From assembly GCA_910575075.1 (NCBI GenBank), contig CAJTCY010000018.1, positions 1 through 64,000 of the forward strand: a stretch of DNA of 64,000 bases, read 5' to 3'. The notes below the pieces were generated by a model, which saw only the letters and a list, made by a program, of their open reading frames with translations, searched no databases and was not told the DNA's origin. This document shows positions 35,243-44,544 of this stretch, piece by piece (position 1 is the stretch's first letter; each line of letters opens with the position of its first letter). The stretch comes from Lachnospiraceae bacterium. GTDB lineage: Bacteria > Bacillota > Clostridia > Lachnospirales > Lachnospiraceae. The translations under genes were made by a program, and so were the position numbers.

Positions 35243-36538
35243 ATGATTTGTGTAATTATGGCAGGAGGCAGAGGAACACGTATTGCAGAGGTAAACTCAG
35301 AGGTTCCCAAACCTATGATCATGATTTTGGGTAAACCTATTTTACAATGGCAGATAGAAGCTTTGGTCCGCCAGAATGTAAAAAAGATCGTTATGGTAAT
35401 AGGACATCTTGGAAATGTGATTATGGATTATTTTGGAGAGGGAGAAAGGTTTGGGGCGGAAATAACATACATTGTCGAAGACAGTCCTTTGGGTACCGCA
35501 GGTGCGTTAGGACGGCTGCGGGGGAAGGTGGAAGAAGATTTTCTGTTAGTGAACGGCGACATTATCTTTGACGTCGATTTAAAACGTTTGTATCAATATC
35601 ATAAATTTAAAAATAAGCTGGCGACAATTTTTACGCATCCGAATGACCACCCTTTTGACAGCGGATTGATTGCGGCGGACGAGGAAGGAATCGCTGTTAA
35701 ATGGATCAGCAAAGAAGAACCACGATCCTGGTGCCAGAACCGGACCAATGCGGGAATTCATATGTGTTCCGCGCGGCTGTTGGATTTGCCGGTATTTGAC
35801 CATGAAAAACGTATTGATTTGGACAGAGAGGTTTTAAAGCCGCTGATTGAAAGAAAGCTGCTGGCTGTCTATGATTCTCCTGAATATGTCAAGGATATGG
35901 GAACACCCAAACGTTACTGTGAAGTGCAGGAAGACGTCAAACATAACATGCTGCAGCAAAAAAATTTATTGAATCAGCAAAAAGCAATTTTTCTCGACCG
36001 AGATGGAACGATCAATCAATATGTTGGTTTTCTCAGGCATATGGATCAAATGAAATTGGTGGATGGCGCTGCTGAGGCAGTAAAAAGAATAAATGAAAAA
36101 GGTTTTTTGGCGATTGTAGTTACAAATCAGCCTGTCATTGCAAGAGGAGAGCTGACCTGTTCCGGATTAAAAGAGATACATAATAAAATGGAAACATTAT
36201 TGGGAGAAAAAGGCGCCTATATCGATGATTTGTTTTTTTGCCCTCATCATCCTGACCGCGGATTTCCTGGAGAAATAGCAGAATTGAAATGTGATTGCAA
36301 TTGCAGAAAACCTAAAACGGGGCTATTCGTCCAGGCAGCAGAAAAATATAATATCAATCTGTCTCAATCATGGATGATTGGCGACAGCGACACGGATATT
36401 CTGGCAGGAGCAAATGCTGGGTGCAAAACGGCGGCAATTGGGAGTAAGGTGCAGGCCCGCGCTGATATACATGAGAATACTCTCGCGGATGCTGTAGAAA
36501 AAATATTGGAATTAAGTGATATACAGGAAAAATTATGA
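35243..36538 (+). CDS. HddC-GmhB fusion: heptose-1-phosphate guanylyltransferase plus heptose bisphosphate phosphatase
   Basis: A 431-residue two-domain protein. Residues 1-235 are a nucleotidyltransferase: MAGGRGTRIAE at 6-16, PKPM at 22-25, LVNGDIIFDVD at 102-112. Residues 247-431 are a HAD phosphatase of the GmhB type: FLDRDGT with D252 and D254, then the zinc region FFCPHHPD and CDCNCRKP, and MIGDSDTDI. Together they would remove the C7 phosphate and add GMP. The stop overlaps the gmhA start (ATGA). The fold order is HddC then GmhB. The fusion supplies two pathway steps in one polypeptide. Confidence 0.9.
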   Translation: MICVIMAGGRGTRIAEVNSEVPKPMIMILGKPILQWQIEALVRQNVKKIVMVIGHLGNVIMDYFGEGERFGAEITYIVEDSPLGTAGALGRLRGKVEEDFLLVNGDIIFDVDLKRLYQYHKFKNKLATIFTHPNDHPFDSGLIAADEEGIAVKWISKEEPRSWCQNRTNAGIHMCSARLLDLPVFDHEKRIDLDREVLKPLIERKLLAVYDSPEYVKDMGTPKRYCEVQEDVKHNMLQQKNLLNQQKAIFLDRDGTINQYVGFLRHMDQMKLVDGAAEAVKRINEKGFLAIVVTNQPVIARGELTCSGLKEIHNKMETLLGEKGAYIDDLFFCPHHPDRGFPGEIAELKCDCNCRKPKTGLFVQAAEKYNINLSQSWMIGDSDTDILAGANAGCKTAAIGSKVQARADIHENTLADAVEKILELSDIQEKL

Positions 36539-37188
36539 GAAGAACAGATGAGGAATTGATAAAACACATAGAAAATTTAATCAAAAGATATCCGGAATTA
36601 AACATATGCAGAGAAGATATCATTAACGCTTATCGGACATTGGAAACATGTTTTGAGAATGGCGGCAAATTATTGATTGCAGGAAATGGCGGATCTGCAG
36701 CTGATTCCGAGCATATGGCAGGGGAATTGATGAAGCGGTTTCGGATTCCCAGGCCAGTTTCCAGAGAATTTTCGAAAAAAATGTGTGATGTGGATAAGGA
36801 AATTGGAGCATCCTTATCCAAAAACCTGGAATGTTCGCTGATGGCGATTCCGCTGGTAGCGCACGAGGCATTGACGACTGCATATATCAATGATGTAGAT
36901 GGGCTTGGTGTGTTTGCGCAGCAGCTTTTTGGATATGGACGGGGCGGGGATGTCTTTCTGGGCATATCAACATCTGGCAACAGCAAAAACATCATCAACG
37001 CGGCTGTGGTTGCCAAGGCGTCCGGAATCAAAATCATTGGGCTCACAGGCAGGACAGGAGGACGTCTGGCGGAATTTTCGGATGTAGCGGTTTGTGTGCC
37101 AAGAGACGAGACATATTTGATACAGGAACTGCATTTGCCTGTGTACCATTGTCTGTGCATGATGCTGGAGGAACATTTTTTTGGATAA
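36535..37188 (+). CDS. gmhA: sedoheptulose 7-phosphate isomerase (phosphoheptose isomerase)
   Basis: A 217-residue SIS-domain enzyme that converts sedoheptulose 7-phosphate to D-glycero-D-manno-heptose 7-phosphate, the first step. AGNGGSAADSEHMAGEL is the GmhA substrate loop, ISTSGNSKNI the SIS phosphate-binding motif, and QELHLPVYHCLC carries the zinc-binding Q-x-x-H-x-x-x-H pattern. It overlaps the fusion gene by four bases. It is somewhat longer than classic GmhA (about 192 residues) because of an insert around SREFSKKMCDVDKEIG, as in other GDP-heptose clusters. Confidence 0.92.
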   Translation: MRRTDEELIKHIENLIKRYPELNICREDIINAYRTLETCFENGGKLLIAGNGGSAADSEHMAGELMKRFRIPRPVSREFSKKMCDVDKEIGASLSKNLECSLMAIPLVAHEALTTAYINDVDGLGVFAQQLFGYGRGGDVFLGISTSGNSKNIINAAVVAKASGIKIIGLTGRTGGRLAEFSDVAVCVPRDETYLIQELHLPVYHCLCMMLEEHFFG

Positions 37189-37246
37189 TAAAATCAGTGC
37201 AGCAACCCATTGTACCTATTGATAATAAGTATGGAGAAGACAAATT

Positions 37247-37725
37247 ATGTTAAATAAACAAATTTTAAGTAATACTACGGCTGGTTATTGCTGGGACTTG
37301 AAGACGAAAGAAAGATTCAACAATCCATTATACCTGGAGGGATTCGGCTATAAAGTATATTCTCAAAATGATGAGGACGGAATCATTCATGAAATATTTA
37401 AGCGTCTTGGAATTTCTGTCGGAAGATTTATAGAGTTTGGCGTGCAGGATGGCCTGGAAAGCAATACACATTGCCTTCTGCATTATGGCTGGAAAGGAAT
37501 GTGGATAGAGGGATCAAAAAGATATTGTCATTCGATTAAAAGAAAATTTCATCATGTGATTGAAAGGTGATTTCTGCTGAAAGCTTTCAAGAATATTATG
37601 ATAAAACGGATGTAACAATTGTTGCCTCAACATCTTTTGCAGATGAAATAGAACAAACGATAGAAACAGAGATTGGAACATTGGAACATGTATTTTTCTG
37701 GAGGACAGATATTTTAGAATTGTGA
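37247..37725 (+). pseudogene. chimeric remnant: FkbM-like methyltransferase N-terminus joined to a Rossmann-domain C-terminus
   Basis: The first 107 codons (37247-37570) read like the start of an FkbM-like protein (KVYSQNDEDGIIHEIF, FIEFGVQDGLESNTHCLL, MWIEGSKRYC), then stop at TGA. In another frame 37571-37725 encodes DVTIVASTSFADEIEQTI and EHVFFWRTDIL before TGA, which matches the end of the G-A-G domain found in neighbouring transferases (compare EHVFFDREL at the end of the protein at 5516-6820). The middle of both proteins is gone, so a deletion fused two genes. The remnant has a plausible ribosome site (GGAGAAG) but no complete domain. Confidence 0.65.
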
Positions 37726-37741
37726 TTTGGAGAGAATGAAT

Positions 37742-39082
37742 ATGCAGACAAAAGTAAAAATTATGGGTTATGAAGATAATTTCAAAAAGTATCAGGAAGA
37801 AGAGGACAGAGATCTGATTCTATATGGAGCAGGACATGACGGCGCATTTCTCTTAGCCGGGCTGGCGAATGTGAAATATGTATGTGATAAAAACGCAGAC
37901 AAGATAAAAAATTTTCAGGGGATAGAAGTGATTTCACCGGAACAATTAGAAGAATTGAGCAGGCCGCTGCTTATATTAATTGCGATAGAAAGTGAGAGGA
38001 TCAGGGATCAGGTCCATAAGCATCTGCAAACATTAGATATTGACGCCCTGATTTTTGACGCCCGTAATAACATTGCTTTTAATTATTACCAATCTAAGGT
38101 GGCAAAAGAAAATGCCCTCTTCAAAGGAAAAAAACTTAAAAAGGTCCGGATTGTCTGCAGAGATAAGGGTTGGATTTTAAGAAAGTACGCAGATAAGCTG
38201 GTGGAAAATCTGCATCAAATGAACATTGAGGCGGATATAGATGATTATCCCGATTTAAATGCGGATATCAACTATTATTATACATACGCAGAATATGAAC
38301 CTCTTTATGACCATACATGTGATGTGCTGTATATTACGCATATTATCAGCCAGGATAAGCTCGAACAGCTAAAATTTGCCCTGGAAACAGCGAGAATCGG
38401 AATCTGCATGTCGAAGGATGTCATGGACTTTCTGGTGATGAACGGAATTCCAAAACATAAAGTGTGCTACATCAATCCCGCACATGATGCAATCATAAAA
38501 CCAAAAAAATATGTGCTTGGCATTACACACAGGAATCATGAGGATAACAGGAAGAGAAATACCTGTTTATTAGATATTATGCAGGGGGTGGACCCTGATT
38601 ATTTTAAAATAGTAATCATGGGGGACAGATGGGAACAGATTGTGGATTCCTTGCGCGAGCAGAATTTTGAAGTGGATTATTATCCAGAGTTTGACTTGGA
38701 AATATATACCCGTCTTATGCCCACACTGGATTTATATATGTTCTATGGATGGGACGAGGCAGGCTGCGGCTTTATGGACGCTATGTATGCGGGAATTGAC
38801 ACGATTGTTACACCGGTAGGCTATCATTTAGACACGAGTGTTCCACCTACGTATCTGTGCAGGACAGTAGATGATTTTCGTGATGTTTTGCTGACACTTA
38901 AAAATAAGCGTGAAAAGATACGCAGTTCTGTAGAAAAGTGGTCCTGGGAAAACTATGCGAAGAAGCATGTGGAAGTCTGGAAATATTTATTGGGAGATGA
39001 AGAAGGAATTTATTCTCAAAAGCATAATTACATGGATGGCATCTATTCCGTGTACTGGGAACAAAATGAAGGGCGTATTTAG
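37742..39082 (+). CDS. glycosyltransferase, GT-B-like, with N-terminal Rossmann-like G-A-G domain
   Basis: A 446-residue protein. Residues about 20-115 form the recurring unit with LYGAGHDGAFLLAG and ISPEQLEEL. The remainder resembles a GT4-type enzyme: VRIVCRDKGWILRKYA starts it, then CMSKDVMDFLVMNGIP and IVIMGDRWEQIV, and FYGWDEAGCGFMDAMYAGIDTI is the E-x-x-x-x-G/A-like donor site. ATG at 37742 is nine bases from GGAGAG; earlier in-frame codons lie too close to it. It is followed by a TupA-like gene 32 bases later. Donor and acceptor are unknown. Confidence 0.68.
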   Translation: MQTKVKIMGYEDNFKKYQEEEDRDLILYGAGHDGAFLLAGLANVKYVCDKNADKIKNFQGIEVISPEQLEELSRPLLILIAIESERIRDQVHKHLQTLDIDALIFDARNNIAFNYYQSKVAKENALFKGKKLKKVRIVCRDKGWILRKYADKLVENLHQMNIEADIDDYPDLNADINYYYTYAEYEPLYDHTCDVLYITHIISQDKLEQLKFALETARIGICMSKDVMDFLVMNGIPKHKVCYINPAHDAIIKPKKYVLGITHRNHEDNRKRNTCLLDIMQGVDPDYFKIVIMGDRWEQIVDSLREQNFEVDYYPEFDLEIYTRLMPTLDLYMFYGWDEAGCGFMDAMYAGIDTIVTPVGYHLDTSVPPTYLCRTVDDFRDVLLTLKNKREKIRSSVEKWSWENYAKKHVEVWKYLLGDEEGIYSQKHNYMDGIYSVYWEQNEGRI

Positions 39083-39114
39083 CGCTAAGAAAATCGTTGC
39101 AGGAGTGAAAAACA

Positions 39115-40338
39115 ATGAAATACCGCGAATTCGAAGACTATTTAGACGTCGCTGAAAAAGGGAAGATATGTATTTTTGGGGCTGGATTATATGGTACTAC
39201 TTGGGTGTATGGCATATTGCGTGCAATGGAAGCGCAGGTTGATTTTTATTGTGACAATAAGAAGCAGCCAGGAGTGGAAATAAAAGAGGGGGTAAAAACC
39301 ATTTCACCGCAGGAATTATATTCTCTGCACGATAATGTGACAGTCTTTGTGGCAGTCTCGTATAGGTATCAAGACAGTATCAGAGAACAATTAAAAGAAA
39401 ATGGGATCGTTAAATTTATGGAAATGGACCAGATTTTCCTCCAGGAATTTATGGAAGACATTATTGAGAAAAATGACCCGCAACTAAACGAGAAATTTAA
39501 ATTTATCATCAATGATGAAGATTATCTGAGCACGGAATTTGAATATCATATGGGTTATCGCCCCAATCTGGAGAATCCCCGGACATTTAATGAAAAAATT
39601 CAGTGGCTGAAATTGCATGTCCGAAATCCAGAATATGTGCGGATGGCTGATAAATACGAGGTGAAAAAATACATAACAGAAAAAATAGGTGAAAAGTACG
39701 TTATTCCGACGCTGGGGCTGTATGAGACTTTTGATGAGATTGATTTTGAAAAGCTTCCGCGCCAGTTTGTGCTGAAATGTACCCACGATTCTGGAAGTAC
39801 GGTGGTCTGCAGAGATAAAAATAGTTTTGACATTGAAAAAGCAAGGACTCTCCTGGAAAGAAACTTGAAATATAATTATTATTGGGCAGGCAGAGAATGG
39901 CAGTATAAAGACATAAAACCAAGAATTATTGCCGAACAATATCTGGAAGACACTCAGGACAGAGAACTGAGGGACTATAAATTTTTCTGCTTTCATGGGA
40001 TTGCCAAAGTGCTGTTGATCGCCCAGGGGCGGATGAGTTCTGACAGAGAGGTTACAACAGACTTTTTCAATGAAAGATTAGAACATATGGAAATGAGAAG
40101 CGGACATAAGAATGGACTTGTTTTGCCGCATATGCCGGAACATTATCTTGAAATGAAGGAAACAGCAGAAAAACTGTCTTTGGGAATTCCCCATGTCAGA
40201 GTTGATTTTTATGAGGTAAACGGGCAGGTCTATCTAGGTGAATTTACGTTTCATCATCAGGGCGGGATGGTTCCACTGGAGCCGTACGAGAGAGATATTG
40301 AGCTGGGAAACTGGATACATCTGGATCTGGAGCATTAA
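39115..40338 (+). CDS. TupA-like ATP-grasp glycan enzyme with N-terminal Rossmann-like domain
   Basis: A 407-residue protein. Residues 15-105 are the recurring Rossmann-like unit (IFGAGLYGTTWVYG). The rest matches the ATP-grasp TupA family of teichuronopeptide and polysaccharide clusters: YRPNLENPRTFNEKIQWLK is its trademark start, then KYVIPTLG, FVLKCTHDSGSTVVCRDK, and IIAEQYLEDTQDRELRDYKF and VRVDFYEVNGQVYLGEFTF as the acidic ATP-binding strands. Such proteins may link an amino acid or act as unusual transferases. A GAG-fused version is unusual and adds to the series in this locus. Confidence 0.8.
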   Translation: MKYREFEDYLDVAEKGKICIFGAGLYGTTWVYGILRAMEAQVDFYCDNKKQPGVEIKEGVKTISPQELYSLHDNVTVFVAVSYRYQDSIREQLKENGIVKFMEMDQIFLQEFMEDIIEKNDPQLNEKFKFIINDEDYLSTEFEYHMGYRPNLENPRTFNEKIQWLKLHVRNPEYVRMADKYEVKKYITEKIGEKYVIPTLGLYETFDEIDFEKLPRQFVLKCTHDSGSTVVCRDKNSFDIEKARTLLERNLKYNYYWAGREWQYKDIKPRIIAEQYLEDTQDRELRDYKFFCFHGIAKVLLIAQGRMSSDREVTTDFFNERLEHMEMRSGHKNGLVLPHMPEHYLEMKETAEKLSLGIPHVRVDFYEVNGQVYLGEFTFHHQGGMVPLEPYERDIELGNWIHLDLEH

Positions 40339-40361
40339 CAAAAGAGCAGGCAACAAGAGGC

Positions 40362-40383
40362 CAGCCGTAATTTTTTACGGCTG
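40362..40383 (+). other. perfect stem-loop in the intergenic gap before gltS
   Basis: CAGCCGTAA and TTACGGCTG pair in a 9-bp stem with the loop TTTT. It is not followed by a T-run, so it is probably a processing or pausing site, or a leaky terminator, rather than a full stop for the operon. Confidence 0.6.
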
Positions 40384-40407
40384 TATCTGCCGGATAAGAG
40401 GTTGGTT

Positions 40408-41763
40408 ATGAGTTTTATGATGGCGTTTGGCTGGGCAAGCATTATGCTTTGCCTGGGAGTTTTCTTACGGGCAAAGGTATTTTTCCTGAGAAATATGCTT
40501 GTCTCCGCAAGTATTATAGCCGGAATTTTAGGTTTTATATTCGTTAATATTTGTTTTCATTTCCATATCGATTTGGGAACTGACACAAAGATGTATACGT
40601 TAGTTGTCGACAATTTGTTTACAGTTTCCTTTATTTCCATCAGTTTGACAAGCACTCCAGAGACAGAAAATAATAATTCCCAGAAAATTTTTAAAGGCGT
40701 CGTAGCGTTAGGTCTTATATGGTGCCTGCTCTATGCGGTTACGCCTGTGGCTGCTACCGCCGTGATTGCCGCATTAGGCAAAACGTTTGACATGAATGCA
40801 GTGTATGGTATGCTCATTCAGTTTGCATTTTGCCAAGGACCGGGACAGGCAGCGACGTATGGAAAGATTTTTGAGCAGTATGGCTGGAAAGATGCCTCGA
40901 TGGTGGCGATTACATTTGCGGCGATAGGGTTTGCGGCGGCGTTTTTTGTAGGAATACCAGCAGCAAAGATCGGAATAAAAAGAGGGATTGCCAAGCATTG
41001 CGGACAGATTGAAGAGAGAATTTTAAAAGGTTATCTGAAAAAAGAGGAACAGACGGAATATATGGTCAAGGATACGACATGCAGCAGCAATATTGAAACG
41101 CTTGCATTTCACTTTGCTTTAGTAGGAGGCTGCTATATTCTGGCGGTTGGCTTATCGAAAGTGCTGGGCCTGATTCCAGGTTTTTTGGGTACTTCCATGA
41201 AAAATATGATGTTTATGAATGGAATGTACGCGGCCTATATTGTGAAGTCAATCATGAAAAAATTGAAAATTGATTTTCTCCAAGAAAATGTATTGCAAAA
41301 TAAAATTACTGGCTGGTTTTCGGATTATTTGATTGTATGTTCTTTTATGGCTATTTCTATAAATGTCATAAGCAAATGGATGGTTCCTATTTTGATCGTG
41401 TCAGTGATGATTACAATCATTACCTTTATAGTATGCTGTTATTTTGGATGCAGAATTGGCGGAGCAAATGATTTTGAGAGAACGTTGGGAATCTACGGTA
41501 CTTGTACAGGAACGGTACCAAGCGGAATTTCACTGATCAGGATTATAGATCCAGATTTTCAGACGGCAACCAGTGTTGAATTAGGTGCGTGCAATCTCAT
41601 CATGATGTGCTCCACACCCGTGTACATTTTAATTTTGGCATTGGCTTCAGGCAGTTTGTCTATGGAATACACCGTCATAGGATTGTGCGTCTGTGCGGCC
41701 GTATATTTAGCAGCGTTACGGCTGACAAAGTCCTGGGGCAAAAAAACATATAGCTGGAAATAA
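40408..41763 (+). CDS. sodium/glutamate symporter-like transporter (GltS/ESS family)
   Basis: A 451-residue polytopic membrane protein with about ten hydrophobic segments. FCQGPGQAATYGKIFEQYG and GTCTGTVPSGISLIRIIDP are the paired re-entrant-loop signatures of the ESS family, which carries glutamate with sodium. The start ATG at 40408 is six bases from GAGG. It is the only clear membrane protein in the window. Why a glutamate carrier sits in a glycan operon is unclear; supplying amino donor for the several aminotransferases or the racemase is one idea. Substrate could be another dicarboxylate or amino acid. Confidence 0.82.
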   Translation: MSFMMAFGWASIMLCLGVFLRAKVFFLRNMLVSASIIAGILGFIFVNICFHFHIDLGTDTKMYTLVVDNLFTVSFISISLTSTPETENNNSQKIFKGVVALGLIWCLLYAVTPVAATAVIAALGKTFDMNAVYGMLIQFAFCQGPGQAATYGKIFEQYGWKDASMVAITFAAIGFAAAFFVGIPAAKIGIKRGIAKHCGQIEERILKGYLKKEEQTEYMVKDTTCSSNIETLAFHFALVGGCYILAVGLSKVLGLIPGFLGTSMKNMMFMNGMYAAYIVKSIMKKLKIDFLQENVLQNKITGWFSDYLIVCSFMAISINVISKWMVPILIVSVMITIITFIVCCYFGCRIGGANDFERTLGIYGTCTGTVPSGISLIRIIDPDFQTATSVELGACNLIMMCSTPVYILILALASGSLSMEYTVIGLCVCAAVYLAALRLTKSWGKKTYSWK

Positions 41764-41779
41764 GAGGAAGGAAAGGCAT

Positions 41780-43408
41780 ATGGATACATTATTTTATAAC
41801 GGGAAAATTATTACGATGGCGGAAGAGACTTTGGAAGAAGCGGTCAGGCCAGAGGCAGTTCTTATCTCAAACGGTTTGATCAAAAAAGTTGGATCACTCG
41901 AGGAAGTCTCAAGAGGGCTTTCCAGTGATGTAAGAAGCGTGGATTTGCAGGGAAAATGCCTTATGCCTTCGTTTATTGATGCTCACAGCCATATCGTGAT
42001 GAATGGACAGATGTCTTTGACCGCAGATTTGTCGGAATGCTGCTCATTTGAAGATATCATAGATACACTTAAACAATATGCGGCGGAACATAAGATTACA
42101 AATAGAGAAATAATAGTAGGGTTTGGATATGATCATAATTTTCTGAAGGAACAGGCGCATCCTGACAAACGAATCCTGGATAAGGCCAGCACGGATATAC
42201 CAATCATAATCATTCATGTCTCGGGACATTTGTATTGTGCAAACAGTGTGGCGCTGAATCTTGCAGGTATCAGTCAGGAGACAGAGAATCCGCCTGGAGG
42301 ACGGTTAGGCAGAATCTGTGGAAGCAATGAGCCAAGCGGCTATATGGAAGAAGCAGGAATAGCGCTGCTGCAGCCCGTGATGCAGGAAAGAATACATATA
42401 GATGCTGCCTTAATGATGGAAAAAATGCAGGATGTTTATATCAGGCAAGGGATAACGACTGTGCAGGATGGGGCGTCTACAAAGGAAAGCTTTACGATAT
42501 TAAAGCAAATGGCGGACCTGGGAAAGCTAAAAACAGATGTGGTAAGCTATCCGCTGATAAATGCGGAAGGAACAGAAATATTTGAAAAAAACAGGCAGAT
42601 GGATCAGAAATATAGGAATCATCTAAAATTAGGCGGTTACAAAATTATTCTGGATGGTTCGCCCCAGGGAAGATCTGCCTGGCTGTCAGAACCATATGAA
42701 AATGGCAGCGGACAGGACTGCGGCTGTGCATATTATGATGATGAAACAGTGAAGAAATATCTTATGCAGGCTGTGCAGGAAAGAAAACAAATTCTCGCAC
42801 ATTGCAACGGCGATGCGGCATCCGAACAATTTCTGAATACATATGAACAATGCATGGAAATCTTTCCGGATCGTTCAGCGCTGAGGCCTGTGATGATCCA
42901 TTGCCAGACGGTTAGAAATGATCAGCTGGACAGAATGGCGAAACTGCATATGATCGCCTCGATATTTGTCGGCCATGTATGGTATTGGGGGGATGTTCAT
43001 CAGCGGAATTTAGGAACGGCAAGAGGAAATCACATCAGTCCGGTTAAGGATGCGATGGATCGAAAGTTAACCGTAAATTTTCATCAGGATACGCCTGTAA
43101 CGAAACCGAATATGCTGCATTCCGTGTGGTGTGCAGTAAACCGTACCAGCCGTACAGGAAAAATAATAGGCAAAGAGCAGAAAATCAGCGTATACGACGC
43201 ACTGAAAGCGGTGACCATAAACGCGGCATATCAATATTTTGAGGAAAACTCAAAAGGAAGCATTGAGGAGGGAAAGGCGGCTGATCTGGTAATTTTAGAT
43301 GCTTCCCCCTTAGAAATAGAAGCTGAGCGAATCAAAGATATCCGGGTGTTGGAAACGATAAAAGACGGAAATACCATCTTTTGTGCAGAAAAAGAAGAGG
43401 AGAAATAA
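41780..43408 (+). CDS. YtcJ-like metal-dependent amidohydrolase (amidohydrolase 3)
   Basis: A 542-residue enzyme. FIDAHSHIVMNG holds the metal-binding H-x-H; HVSGHLYCANSVAL, VQDGA, ILDGSPQGRSAWL, ILAHCNGDAASEQFL and NFHQDTPV are ordered motifs of the YtcJ/formamide deformylase group. These enzymes hydrolyse amide or lactam bonds in small N-acyl compounds. A good GGAAGGAAAGG site precedes the ATG. It directly follows the transporter gene and its stop overlaps the next start (TAATG). A link between import and hydrolysis of an amide is plausible. No precise substrate can be read. Confidence 0.82.
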   Translation: MDTLFYNGKIITMAEETLEEAVRPEAVLISNGLIKKVGSLEEVSRGLSSDVRSVDLQGKCLMPSFIDAHSHIVMNGQMSLTADLSECCSFEDIIDTLKQYAAEHKITNREIIVGFGYDHNFLKEQAHPDKRILDKASTDIPIIIIHVSGHLYCANSVALNLAGISQETENPPGGRLGRICGSNEPSGYMEEAGIALLQPVMQERIHIDAALMMEKMQDVYIRQGITTVQDGASTKESFTILKQMADLGKLKTDVVSYPLINAEGTEIFEKNRQMDQKYRNHLKLGGYKIILDGSPQGRSAWLSEPYENGSGQDCGCAYYDDETVKKYLMQAVQERKQILAHCNGDAASEQFLNTYEQCMEIFPDRSALRPVMIHCQTVRNDQLDRMAKLHMIASIFVGHVWYWGDVHQRNLGTARGNHISPVKDAMDRKLTVNFHQDTPVTKPNMLHSVWCAVNRTSRTGKIIGKEQKISVYDALKAVTINAAYQYFEENSKGSIEEGKAADLVILDASPLEIEAERIKDIRVLETIKDGNTIFCAEKEEEK

Positions 43409-44541
43409 TGTCTGGTACAGGAGAGATACAAAGAAAGATACAAAACGCAAAACAAAACCATTATCCGGTATGCCTGTATGGGCTGGGACAGTTAGGCACG
43501 GATATGGGAGTTCAGTTTTTAGAATGGCTGGAACTCAGTCTGGAATATGCCTGTGATAAGAATGGACTTGCCATTGATCATTATATAGAGAATCACCCTG
43601 GAATAAAAAAGCTGGATTTTGAAAGTCTGCTTACACAGCAGGAGCATATGCTTGTTTTTGTGTGCGTAGGAGCGGCGTACATTGAGGAAGCGTGCAGGTG
43701 CCTGGAGGAGAATCCTTTTTTGTATCTCATCACGATTGATGATATTACAGCAGAGGATTTTGTATTGGAAAAATTTTATGGTATTCAGAAAATACGTGAC
43801 CATGCATCTGTTGCCCCGCTGGATATATCGCTGCCTTGCCTGAGGGAAGAGAAGCGTGTGGCAGTTTATACATGTGTTACAGGAGGATATGATGACATCA
43901 GAGAACCTTTGTCTACGGAAGAGAACTGTGACTATTATCTGTTAAGCGACAGGAAATACCAGAATCTGAAGGTATACAGACAGCTTGACATCATGGATTT
44001 TGTTCCGGGCAGCATCACTGGCAGTGCAGAGAGAAACAGATGGTGCAAAATGCATGGGCACAGGTTATTCCGCAGGTACAGGCATTGCATTTATGTGGAT
44101 GGTTCCATTCAGCTGATCCATCCGGTATCGCAGTATGTTAAGCAAATAGGGAAAACAGGCATTGCGATTCATAAGCATCCTTATCGAAACTGTGTCTATG
44201 AAGAGGGATTGAGGCTGGCGGCGAATAAAAGAGGAAATATCGACAGCCAGGGGCTTAGAAAACAAATGGTGAGGTATATTTTAGAAGGGATGCCCCGGGA
44301 GTATGGTTTGTTTGAATGCGGAATGATTGTCAGAGATAATTTCAATGAGACTGGAAATCAGATTATGGAGCAATGGTTTGAGGAATATATGAGAGGCGAA
44401 AAGCGCGACCAGTTATCTTTGACGTACATTCTATGGAAAAATGGCATTTTATCAGAAGAAATGGGGATTTTGAATGCTGGGCAGGATATAAGGAAGAATC
44501 CAGACTTAGTATTAAATCAGGAACACGGCATGAAAGGATAA
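43408..44541 (+). CDS. DUF616-type glycosyltransferase with N-terminal Rossmann-like domain
   Basis: A 377-residue protein. Residues 15-110 form the Rossmann-like unit with LYGLGQLGTDMG (here G-L-G instead of G-A-G). The C-terminal half has AVYTCVTGGYDDIREP, DYYLLSDRKYQNLKVY, RNRWCKMHGHRLFRRYRHCI and YVDGSIQLI, the order of motifs in DUF616/TOD1-like transferases. The D-G-S in YVDGSI is the probable donor-binding acidic turn. Start ATG overlaps the preceding stop. A ribosome site GAGGAG is within the end of the preceding gene. Donor sugar unknown. Confidence 0.75.
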   Translation: MSGTGEIQRKIQNAKQNHYPVCLYGLGQLGTDMGVQFLEWLELSLEYACDKNGLAIDHYIENHPGIKKLDFESLLTQQEHMLVFVCVGAAYIEEACRCLEENPFLYLITIDDITAEDFVLEKFYGIQKIRDHASVAPLDISLPCLREEKRVAVYTCVTGGYDDIREPLSTEENCDYYLLSDRKYQNLKVYRQLDIMDFVPGSITGSAERNRWCKMHGHRLFRRYRHCIYVDGSIQLIHPVSQYVKQIGKTGIAIHKHPYRNCVYEEGLRLAANKRGNIDSQGLRKQMVRYILEGMPREYGLFECGMIVRDNFNETGNQIMEQWFEEYMRGEKRDQLSLTYILWKNGILSEEMGILNAGQDIRKNPDLVLNQEHGMKG

Positions 44542-44544
44542 GTC

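Noticed and set aside
40362-40383. Operon terminator before gltS
   Set aside because: The stem is perfect but no T-run follows, and the genes on both sides are in line and closely spaced.
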